NCBI GenBank assembly: GCA_004376465.1
Contig: SOJU01000153.1
Coordinates: forward strand, 1 to 37,526
DNA: 37,526 nt
Origin: Anaerolineales bacterium
Lineage (GTDB): Bacteria > Chloroflexota > Anaerolineae > Anaerolineales > E44-bin32
Direction of reading: 5' to 3'
Shown here piece by piece: positions 1 through 7,777 of this stretch. How positions within the stretch are numbered: the first letter of the stretch is position 1; every line of letters begins with the position of its first letter. The notes under the pieces are model-generated. The model was given only the letters and a program-made list of their open reading frames with translations. It searched no databases and was not told the origin of the DNA. The position numbers were made by a program, and so were the translations under genes.

Positions 1-21
1 TCGAAAGGAGGTAAGCGGCTC

Positions 22-47
22 CTCCCCACCGCAAGCAGTGGGGTTTC
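22..47 (-). ncRNA. Hairpin resembling the TnpB omegaRNA/right-end hairpins found elsewhere in the window (possible relic)
   Basis: Minus-strand GAAACCCCACTGCTTGCGGTGGGGAG aligns with GAAGCCCCGTCGCTTGCGGCGGGGAG downstream of the TnpB at 12237-13346, including a compensatory G-C to A-T stem pair. No TnpB ORF is adjacent inside the window. Confidence 0.4.
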
Positions 48-54
48 CGCCGCT

Positions 55-378
55 ATGATTCTCATGAAATGATATGCACGTCAATTCTTCCATTTCATCT
101 TGCCGATCAATTTTCATTTTAATATATACTTCGTGACCTAAAATCTCTTTTCCAAAAACCCATATTCACCAGGAAAATCTCGATCTGGTTCAGGTCCTTT
201 AGAATATTCTTCCACATGTTAGGCTTAATAACTCCTGCCTAGAACCTTCCATAGTCAGACCAATGTCAACAATGTCTTGTAGATTTATCGACCGCTTGGC
301 GAAAATCACTCTCCCATAAGCAATCAGGGATTTTGCGGCTTTCAAGAACTTTGCGACTTCTTCCTTGCTTGCAATCAT
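55..378 (-). pseudogene. Frameshifted MqsR-like type II toxin remnant
   Basis: Manual minus-strand translation gives MIASKEEVAKFLKAAKSLIAYGRVIFAKRSINLQDIVDIGLTMEGSRQELLSLT / VEEYSKGPEPDRDFPGEY / WVFGKEILGHEVYIKMKIDRQDEMEELTCISFHE. The pieces are collinear in three frames, so at least two frameshifts are present. Confidence 0.65.
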
Positions 379-558
379 ACATATACTCCGTCCCCTCGGG
401 CGCCATAGTGACCTCCTTTTAATATCACTAGATATAGGACCTAGGATATATATATCATATGATATGCTTATTGGTCAAATAAAAACGGTTCGTTTCCTAT
501 CTGTTGGCTTTGTTCCATTAGATAAAGTTTTACCGAGCAGCAATGGAAGCGCAGGCTA

Positions 559-2658
559 TCATTCACCCATACGCAGGCGGACATCGATCGCCTGCGCGCC
601 ACTTCCCACCGCCTGTACACGGAGAGGGTTAATTTCGAGCTCTATCACTTGAGGGTTCTCTAGCGCTAGTTGACTGATTCGGAGGAGGCTTTCGATCACC
701 GCTTCTCGATCTACGGCTGGAGTGCTTCGATAGCCTCGCAAGCGTCGACCAGCCCAAGTCTGATCAACCATTTCTTCCGCCTCGGTACGGCTCAGCGGAG
801 CGAGGGCGAAAGAGACATCTTTCAACGCCTCGACTTCCGTACCCCCGGCACCGAACATCAATAGAGGCCCAAATTGCGGGTCGCGCACAAAACCGACGAT
901 CACATCTTGCCCCGTCGGGACATAAGCCTGCACCATTACTCCCTGCACCTCGACTCGCGGAACCGAACTGCGCACGCGACGCAAAACGGAACGATATGCA
1001 TCCTCCACTTCTGAAACATCTTCTAAATCCAGTGAGACTGCTCCAGCATCGGATTTATGGGTGAGGTCATACGAATCCGCTTTGAGCGCCACAGGGAAAC
1101 CTATCTCCTTAGCGGCACTCGCAGCATCCTCAGCGCTGGTCACTTCCTGATGTTTAGGAATAAGAATCCTATAAGCGTTGACGATCCTCGCGGCGACATC
1201 CGCAGTCACGAACCCTTCCGCTCCAGAACTGGCTTCTTGCAAAGTGGACTCTACTACCCCCTGCTTGACATCATCGAACACGACCACATTTTCGGTTGGC
1301 TTTATTAGCTGGTTTGAGCGTTCGTAGAGCACACGCAAGGCAGAGGCTGCACGCTCCGGGAATCGATAATCGGGAATGCGTGCGCCCCTGAAGAGCCGGG
1401 CGGCATGTGCGATAAGTTCCTCGCCCATTAACGCGATCAATACAGGTTTCGTCGCTGTCTGGATCACAGGGATGATTGCGCCTGCGACTTCTGCTGCAGT
1501 CGTCACCGGTGGAGGCGGCAGAATCACGATGATTCCATCTACGCCATCATCTGTTAGCAATTGGCGCAAGCTGTCGGCGTACTCGCGCGGCCCAGCCCCC
1601 GCCAGCATGTCGACGGGATTATTCAAACTAGCCGCACTTGGAAGGAACTCACCCAATTCCCCCCTGGTATGGTCAGTCAGTTTCGCTAGCCTTAAACCGT
1701 TATCATCCAGCGCATCGGCGGCGATAACGCCCGGTCCACCAGCGTTGGTGAGCACAGCCATGTTTGGACCAGAAGGCGGTTGACACCATGCTAGAGCTCT
1801 CGCCCAATCGAACATCTCTTCACTATGCCGGGCCCTGATCACTCCTGCTTTACGAAATGCCGCGTCGAAGGCGACATCTCGCCCGGCAAGCGCGCCGGTG
1901 TGAGACACTACCGCTGCACGTCCCCCCTCAGAGCGTCCGACTTTAATCGCCACGACCGGCACATCCAACGCGACCTTCCGCGCTTGCTTGATGAAGTTTT
2001 CTCCGTCCCCAACCCCCTCAAGATACATTGCGATTACGCGTGTATTCGGATCAGCCGCAGTCGGCGCCAGGAGATCTCCCTCATTCAAATCCATCTGGTT
2101 GCCCAAACTCAATAATCGGGACAATCCAAAGCCTTGACCACGCGCCCAGTCGATCACCGCTTCGCAAATAGCTCCCGAGTGGGACAGAAAGGCGATATCG
2201 CCCTTAATAGGTCCTGGAAGCGGCAGGAAACTCGTATCAATCGGAAGATGGGTATCCAGATAGCCGATACAGTTCGGCCCTAAAACACGGATGCCGTAGG
2301 ACTGGGCGATCTCCATGCACTGTTGCTCGAGGCGAATTCCTTTCTCGCCTGTTTCACTAAACCCGCCCGATCCCACGATCGCAAAGCCAATCCCCCGCTT
2401 ACCGCAGGCTTCCAACACTTCTGGCACCGACCGTGCAGGGATCATGATCACAGCCAGGTCCACCGGATCAGGAACGCTTCCAACATCGGGATGTAGCGGT
2501 CGGTCAAAAAGGTACCCGCCGCTGGGATTCACGAAGTGAATCGCGCCGGGGTATCCTGAAACAACCAGGTTGCGAGCGACTCCATAGCCCAATTTATTTG
2601 GATTCTGGGAGGCACCGATAACAGCGACCCCTCTGGGAGATAAGAGACCCTCAAACAT
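559..2658 (-). CDS. Acetate--CoA ligase (ADP-forming) / acyl-CoA synthetase family, fused CoA-binding and ATP-grasp domains
   Basis: 699 aa; N-terminal GVAVIGASQNPNKLGYGV CoA-binding motif, VVSHTGALAG catalytic His region, C-terminal ATP-grasp (GFPVALKADSYDLTHKSDAGAV). Confidence 0.9.
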   Translation of the reverse strand: MFEGLLSPRGVAVIGASQNPNKLGYGVARNLVVSGYPGAIHFVNPSGGYLFDRPLHPDVGSVPDPVDLAVIMIPARSVPEVLEACGKRGIGFAIVGSGGFSETGEKGIRLEQQCMEIAQSYGIRVLGPNCIGYLDTHLPIDTSFLPLPGPIKGDIAFLSHSGAICEAVIDWARGQGFGLSRLLSLGNQMDLNEGDLLAPTAADPNTRVIAMYLEGVGDGENFIKQARKVALDVPVVAIKVGRSEGGRAAVVSHTGALAGRDVAFDAAFRKAGVIRARHSEEMFDWARALAWCQPPSGPNMAVLTNAGGPGVIAADALDDNGLRLAKLTDHTRGELGEFLPSAASLNNPVDMLAGAGPREYADSLRQLLTDDGVDGIIVILPPPPVTTAAEVAGAIIPVIQTATKPVLIALMGEELIAHAARLFRGARIPDYRFPERAASALRVLYERSNQLIKPTENVVVFDDVKQGVVESTLQEASSGAEGFVTADVAARIVNAYRILIPKHQEVTSAEDAASAAKEIGFPVALKADSYDLTHKSDAGAVSLDLEDVSEVEDAYRSVLRRVRSSVPRVEVQGVMVQAYVPTGQDVIVGFVRDPQFGPLLMFGAGGTEVEALKDVSFALAPLSRTEAEEMVDQTWAGRRLRGYRSTPAVDREAVIESLLRISQLALENPQVIELEINPLRVQAVGSGAQAIDVRLRMGE

Positions 2659-2763
2659 TTATAAACTCCGTCTGTCCTTGGTAATGGAATTCCACATACA
2701 ATCTTAGCAGACCTCATCGACAAAGACACCTTCGCGATGCACGTGTTCAATATCTACCCATGT

Positions 2764-2769
2764 TATAAT
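2764..2769 (+). promoter_or_regulatory. Extended -10 promoter element (TGTTATAAT)
   Basis: TGTTATAAT upstream of the bifunctional nuclease ORF; no good -35 seen. Confidence 0.4.
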
Positions 2770-2786
2770 CGCTTCATCCATGAGAA

Positions 2787-3332
2787 ATGGTGGATTTGGA
2801 GGCTTGGTGGATGGTTGAAGTCGAGATAGACAGCATTCGAGTTAGCCTGATGTCTCAACAGCGGATCGTTATCCTGAAGGAGCGAAATTCCGAGCGATTC
2901 CTGCCCATCTGGATCGGCCCCTACGAAGCTGAGGCAATCACGCTCAGCCTACAGGAAGTTGAAGTCACCCGGCCCTTAACGCATGATCTGCTTCGCAACA
3001 TCCTGCAAGAACTTGGCGCAGAAATCATTCAAGTTAATATCACCGCTCTCCGTGATGATGTCTTTTACGCTCGAATTATCGTAACCATTAATGGCCGTGA
3101 AATCTCAATCGATTCGCGCCCTTCAGACGCCCTCGCTCTCGCGGTTCGCTCTCACGTTCCCGTTTTCATCGCTGAAGACGTCATGAACGAAGCCGCATCC
3201 ATTCCCGAAGAAAACATCGAAGGGGAAGAGATCGAGGGGGAACCCGATGAACGCTTGGACGTATTTAAGGATTTTGTTGAGACGCTTAACCTCGATGATC
3301 TCGAAACTACCGAAGATGACGATAAGGAATAA
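2787..3332 (+). CDS. Bifunctional nuclease family protein (DUF151)
   Basis: Motifs VILKERNSERFLPIWIGPYEAEAI and ISIDSRPSDALALAVRSHVPVFIAEDV. The exact start is uncertain. Confidence 0.88.
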   Translation: MVDLEAWWMVEVEIDSIRVSLMSQQRIVILKERNSERFLPIWIGPYEAEAITLSLQEVEVTRPLTHDLLRNILQELGAEIIQVNITALRDDVFYARIIVTINGREISIDSRPSDALALAVRSHVPVFIAEDVMNEAASIPEENIEGEEIEGEPDERLDVFKDFVETLNLDDLETTEDDDKE

Positions 3333-3431
3333 ACCAATTCATCGACTTTAAGTGCGCTCGGTCCAACTTTTCACTACTGCGCATCAGGCATCAGAGCGCA
3401 ATCGAAATCTCTCCATGATGTTCACGAGAAT

Positions 3432-4838
3432 TTGTCAAAAAATATGAGTGATCAACCACAACCTCCTAAAAGCATCTCTCCATCCGGTGATGGCCGTCCG
3501 ACTCAGGAAATGCCGCACGACCGCCAAGCAGAAGAAGCTGTGCTCGGATCTGTGTTGGTGAACCCGGAGGTTTATTTCGACGTCGCTCATTTTCTTTCAG
3601 TTGAAGATTTCTTCCTTCATCGCAACCAGTGGATATGGGAAGCGTTCACCAGCCTGCAAGAACAGCGCCTCCCGGTCGACATCCTTACAGCATCCGAGGA
3701 GTTGGAGCGCCAGGGACGCTTGGACGAGGTCGGGGGTCCAGCATACCTGACAACGCTTATTAACAACGTTCCATCCTCCCTGCATGCCGAGGCATACGCA
3801 CGTGTGGTGGAAGAGACCGCCACCCGGCGCCGGCTCCTGGGCGCCGCGGCTCAAATCGCGCGTCTTGCATATCAAAGCGGGACGACTATTGAGGATGTCG
3901 TTAACGAATCAGAGCAATCGATTTTCGGAGTGAGCGAACGTCGCCTCGCTCACCATTTGCAGCCGATCAAACGGGTTCTTAGTTCTTATTACGACCGCAT
4001 CGATTACCTCGCCCGACACCAGGATGAGACCATCGGTGTGCCGACCGGCTTCATAGACCTGGATCGTCTTCTGGGCGGCATGCAGTCGAGCGACTTGTTG
4101 ATCATCGCCGGCCGACCAGGGCAAGGGAAATCAGGCTTCTGCATATCGGCAGCGAAGAACGCCAGCCAGATCCACAAGAAACATGTTGCTTTGTTCTCGC
4201 TGGAAATGTCAAACGAGCAGCTCGTTCAGCGACTGCTCTCTCAGGAAACCTCGATCGATTCACAGCGATTGCGTATGGCAAACCTACGTGATGACGAATG
4301 GCCCCTCTTTACACAAGCCGTAAGCGCGCTAAGCGACACGCACATTTATCTGGACGATACCCCGGCCATCACACCTCTGCAGTTGAGGACCAAGTGCCGC
4401 AGGTTGCATATGGAAATCGGGCTAGACCTGATAATCGTGGATTATCTCCAGTTAATGACGGGAGATTCCAGGATTGACAATCGCGTTCAGGAGGTCTCCT
4501 ACATCTCACGGAACTTAAAAGGTCTGGCCCGTGAGCTGAACGTGCCCGTACTAGCAGCCGCGCAATTATCAAGGGCTGTAGAATCCCGGCGTCCGCCTCG
4601 CCCAATCCTTTCCGACCTGCGCGAATCCGGGAGCCTCGAACAGGATGCCGATGTCGTGATGTTTATATACCGTCCCGATCAATACGAGGAAGATACGTTA
4701 AAACAGAACATCGCCGAGATTATCGTTGCCAAGCATCGTAACGGACCAGTCGGCAGCGTGGAACTCGTATTCCGTCAGTCATTGGCGAAGTTCGAAAACG
4801 CGGCGACACGCCAGGTCGACCTGGCCGCAGGCACGTGA
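3432..4838 (+). CDS. dnaB: Replicative DNA helicase DnaB
   Basis: MPHDRQAEEAVLGSVL N-domain; Walker A AGRPGQGKSGF; IIVDYLQLM; DLRESGSLEQDADVVMFIYR. Confidence 0.97.
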   Translation: MSKNMSDQPQPPKSISPSGDGRPTQEMPHDRQAEEAVLGSVLVNPEVYFDVAHFLSVEDFFLHRNQWIWEAFTSLQEQRLPVDILTASEELERQGRLDEVGGPAYLTTLINNVPSSLHAEAYARVVEETATRRRLLGAAAQIARLAYQSGTTIEDVVNESEQSIFGVSERRLAHHLQPIKRVLSSYYDRIDYLARHQDETIGVPTGFIDLDRLLGGMQSSDLLIIAGRPGQGKSGFCISAAKNASQIHKKHVALFSLEMSNEQLVQRLLSQETSIDSQRLRMANLRDDEWPLFTQAVSALSDTHIYLDDTPAITPLQLRTKCRRLHMEIGLDLIIVDYLQLMTGDSRIDNRVQEVSYISRNLKGLARELNVPVLAAAQLSRAVESRRPPRPILSDLRESGSLEQDADVVMFIYRPDQYEEDTLKQNIAEIIVAKHRNGPVGSVELVFRQSLAKFENAATRQVDLAAGT

Positions 4839-4875
4839 GTGGGCAGAGTCATCCCTGATCCTAAAAACGATATCG

Positions 4876-5604
4876 ATGAATAAAACCGAAAGTTTCACTG
4901 GGTTTCCAGAGGGGAAACTTCCCCTCACCCCTATTCCCAATACCTTCTTTAGCGAACTCCTCCCGAGGATCGATCACCTCGGCGAGTTCAAGGTCACTAT
5001 TTACGCTTTCTGGGCTCTGACCCAGAAGGAAGGGCGTTATCGATACATCAGCCTGGAGGAGATGGCTGCCGACCAGTTGCTGATGGAGGGGTTCAAGCCG
5101 GAGACAATGACACCGCTGGAAATGTTGATCGATGCACTGGAGCGGGCTGTCTCTCGCGGAACCTTCCTGAAGGTGAATGTCGAATTCGATCAGGGAGAGG
5201 ACAGCTATTTCTTTCTCAACAGTCCCAAAGGGCGAGCAGCGATCGCTTCAATCGAAGCAGGAGATTGGCAGCCCACAGGGGATCCAGAAGCGCCTATCTC
5301 TCTAGCCCTCGAGAGGCCCAACATCTATACTCTCTACGAACAGAACATCGGCCCGCTGACGCCGATGATCGCCGAGCAGCTCCGCGAAGCGGAAAACGAG
5401 TACCCGCCTGATTGGATTGAAGAGGCTGTCCTTATCGCGGTGACGAACAACGTCCGTAAGTGGCGTTATATCGAAGCTATCTTGGAAGATTGGCAGAATA
5501 GAGGCAAGGATGAGCGAAAAGATCGAGGAGACTCTGAAAAGGCTCGCCGCCGCTACGTCGAAGGAAAATTCGCTGACTTCTGGGACACAGCAGCAGACGA
5601 GTAA
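4876..5604 (+). CDS. DnaD domain-containing replication protein
   Basis: C-terminal DnaD-like motif LTPMIAEQLREAENEYPPDWIEEAVLIAVTNNVRKWRYIEAILEDWQNRG. Start chosen at 4876 because the longer ORF (4726) overlaps dnaB. Confidence 0.8.
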   Translation: MNKTESFTGFPEGKLPLTPIPNTFFSELLPRIDHLGEFKVTIYAFWALTQKEGRYRYISLEEMAADQLLMEGFKPETMTPLEMLIDALERAVSRGTFLKVNVEFDQGEDSYFFLNSPKGRAAIASIEAGDWQPTGDPEAPISLALERPNIYTLYEQNIGPLTPMIAEQLREAENEYPPDWIEEAVLIAVTNNVRKWRYIEAILEDWQNRGKDERKDRGDSEKARRRYVEGKFADFWDTAADE

Positions 5605-6934
5605 CCACATGGATTCATCACAGCCAAAGCACTTGATAGGTGACCCGGATTGCCCTCACTGCCAAGGTCAGGGTTATTTGCGCGCAGATCTCCCCATTGA
5701 TCATCCGGATTTTGGCCACCTCCAGATTTGCACTTGCAGACAAGTAGATGTGCACGAGCGAATGCATGCGCGTCTGTTCCGCATGAGTCAACTCGACGAG
5801 CTCCAGCACCTCACTTTCGATTCTTTCAACCCGCATGGTCGGGTGGGGCTTGGTCCTCAACAGCAGGAATCGCTTGAGAGAGCATTCAACCAGGCTCATA
5901 CATTCTCAGAACAGGTAGAAGGATGGCTTCTGATCCAGGGCGGGTTCGGATGTGGGAAGACACATCTGGCCGCGGCGATCGCCAATAACGCCGTGGGGAA
6001 CGGCATTCCTACGCTCTTCCTGACGGTACCGGACCTGCTCGATCAACTTCGTTATTCTTACTCGGACGAAGAAGTCACGTTTGAAGACCGCTTCGAGCAA
6101 ATCCGCTCTGCTCCGCTTCTTATCCTGGATGATTTCGGGACGCAAAGCGCAACCCCGTGGGCGCGAGAGAAGCTCTTCCAAATCTTGAACTTCCGCTATA
6201 TCAACCAACTGCCCTTGGTTGTGACGACGAATCTCGCTATAGAGGAGATTGAGGGGAGAATGCGCTCACGTCTCTCCGACCCGGAGATTGTCACCTATGT
6301 GCGCATTTACGCTCCAGATCATCGCCGCCCGTTCGACGATACGGGTCAACACGAACTCTCATCTCTCTCCATCCATGGCCATCAAACCTTCGGCACTTTC
6401 AATCTGAGGAAGGATGAAAAGCTCCCCGCGAAGGATTTAAAAACCCTCGATCAAGCGTTTAAAGCAGCACAGACATTCGCCGAAGAACCCAAAGGCTGGC
6501 TTGTCCTCATGGGAACTTACGGATGCGGTAAGACACACCTGGCCGCATCTATTGCTAACTACCGTGCTAGCCACGGTTTTCCCGTCATGTTCGTTGTCGT
6601 GCCCGACATGCTCGATCACCTTCGGGCTACATTCAGTCCTGATAGCATGATTTCGTACGATCGACGATTCGATGAAATCCGAACTGCGGATCTGCTCGTC
6701 TTAGACGACCTGGGAACGCAGTCGATGAAGCCCTGGGTGCGCGAGAAGTTGTACCAACTCTTTAATTACCGGTACAACGCGAGCCTTCCGACAGTCATAA
6801 CGACCGCAGATGCTCTTGAAGAGATTGATCCCAGGCTTCGTGCCCGAATGGGTGATCGCCGGTTGGTGACCGGAGTTGGTATCACCACGCCCTCCTACAA
6901 GGGAAAAACAACCAGGAGACGTCCTAAGCGTTGA
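5510..6934 (+). CDS. DnaC/DnaI-like helicase-loader ATPase with two tandem AAA+ domains
   Basis: N-terminal CPHC...CTC putative zinc site; two P-loops (GGFGCGKTHL, GTYGCGKTHL) and two Walker B motifs (LLILDDFG, LLVLDDLG). Alternative in-frame start at 5609. Confidence 0.87.
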   Translation: MSEKIEETLKRLAAATSKENSLTSGTQQQTSNHMDSSQPKHLIGDPDCPHCQGQGYLRADLPIDHPDFGHLQICTCRQVDVHERMHARLFRMSQLDELQHLTFDSFNPHGRVGLGPQQQESLERAFNQAHTFSEQVEGWLLIQGGFGCGKTHLAAAIANNAVGNGIPTLFLTVPDLLDQLRYSYSDEEVTFEDRFEQIRSAPLLILDDFGTQSATPWAREKLFQILNFRYINQLPLVVTTNLAIEEIEGRMRSRLSDPEIVTYVRIYAPDHRRPFDDTGQHELSSLSIHGHQTFGTFNLRKDEKLPAKDLKTLDQAFKAAQTFAEEPKGWLVLMGTYGCGKTHLAASIANYRASHGFPVMFVVVPDMLDHLRATFSPDSMISYDRRFDEIRTADLLVLDDLGTQSMKPWVREKLYQLFNYRYNASLPTVITTADALEEIDPRLRARMGDRRLVTGVGITTPSYKGKTTRRRPKR

Positions 6935-6970
6935 CCGCTATCTCTCGTGAATGGTACAATGCGGCTCGAT

Positions 6971-7046
6971 GCCCCCATCGTCTAGGGGACCAGGACGTAG
7001 CCCTTTCAAGGCTAAGACCGGGGTTCGAATCCCCGTGGGGGCACCA
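6971..7046 (+). tRNA. tRNA-Glu (anticodon TTC), CCA encoded
   Basis: Cloverleaf: acceptor GCCCCCA/TGGGGGC, anticodon arm TAGCC-CTTTCAA-GGCTA, T-arm CGGGGTTCGAATCCCCG, then ACCA. Confidence 0.96.
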
Positions 7047-7059
7047 GGCATCACTCCTT

Positions 7060-7088
7060 GCACTCGAAACTGATCTCGAGTGCTTTTT
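7060..7088 (+). terminator. Rho-independent terminator after tRNA-Glu
   Basis: GCACTCGA-AACTGATC-TCGAGTGC followed by TTTTT. Confidence 0.75.
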
Positions 7089-7213
7089 GGCCTCTATACA
7101 ATCACCGATTCGAAGCGAGCATCTCTCAACCCCTCGCCCAAACCCACGAATACTCCATGAACAATCGCCAATCACGATTTGAACAAGGTAAAAACACCTT
7201 CCCTTGTTAAATA

Positions 7214-7251
7214 GGAAATGGGGCTGTCCACACTTTTGACAGCCCCATTCC
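7214..7251. terminator. Strong inverted repeat, likely terminator for the minus-strand response regulator
   Basis: GGAAATGGGGCTGTC ... GACAGCCCCATTCC, just downstream of the 7273-7668 minus-strand ORF. Confidence 0.6.
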
Positions 7252-7272
7252 TAAATTCAACAATAAACTAAT

Positions 7273-7668
7273 TTACTTTTTTGCACACCGCTCGATCATA
7301 CGGATTAATTCTACCGAGTCGATGTCTTTCATCATATAGCAAATCGCGCCAGCGCGCAGTGAAGCATCCTCTTCCCATTTTGTCGGGTAGCTCGTCAATA
7401 CGGCTATTCGCGGGGAACCATCCATCGCTACAATCGAACGGAGGATTTCCAACCCCATCCCATCCTTCCGCTTGACCTCGAGCAGTACGATGTCGGGCAT
7501 CTTCTCTCCGACATCTTGCATTGCCTCTTCAACATCTCCCGCATGGCCGATGACGCGTAGGTCCGCCGCCTGGTCTAAACGTTCTGCCAGCGCTGATCGT
7601 ACTGTGACGTGTTCGTCAATAATATAAAGCCTAGCTTCAGACAATTCTATCCTCAAGCCACCCTTCAA
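7273..7668 (-). CDS. Stand-alone response-regulator receiver-like protein (atypical)
   Basis: Receiver fold pattern (LYIIDEHVTVRSALAERL ... PDIVLLEVKRKDGMGLEIL ... AVLTSYP ... YMMKD); no output domain; Glu at the phospho-acceptor position. Confidence 0.82.
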   Translation of the reverse strand: MKGGLRIELSEARLYIIDEHVTVRSALAERLDQAADLRVIGHAGDVEEAMQDVGEKMPDIVLLEVKRKDGMGLEILRSIVAMDGSPRIAVLTSYPTKWEEDASLRAGAICYMMKDIDSVELIRMIERCAKK

Positions 7669-7777
7669 GCGCTAGTATAGAACGGCATCAAGGACTCGAT
7701 AAGTGATACCTTTCCTGATGTATTTTGCAACCTGTCACGCAAAAAAGGAATGTCGTCTTTAGAGAGGATGCGTTAAG

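Noticed and set aside
365-652. 95-aa plus-strand ORF
   Set aside because: Overlaps the toxin remnant upstream region and the 3' end of the acyl-CoA synthetase; no protein-like motifs.
6971-7046. tRNA-Glu as integration site of a mobile island
   Set aside because: No integrase, no duplicated tRNA 3' end and no foreign gene block next to it.
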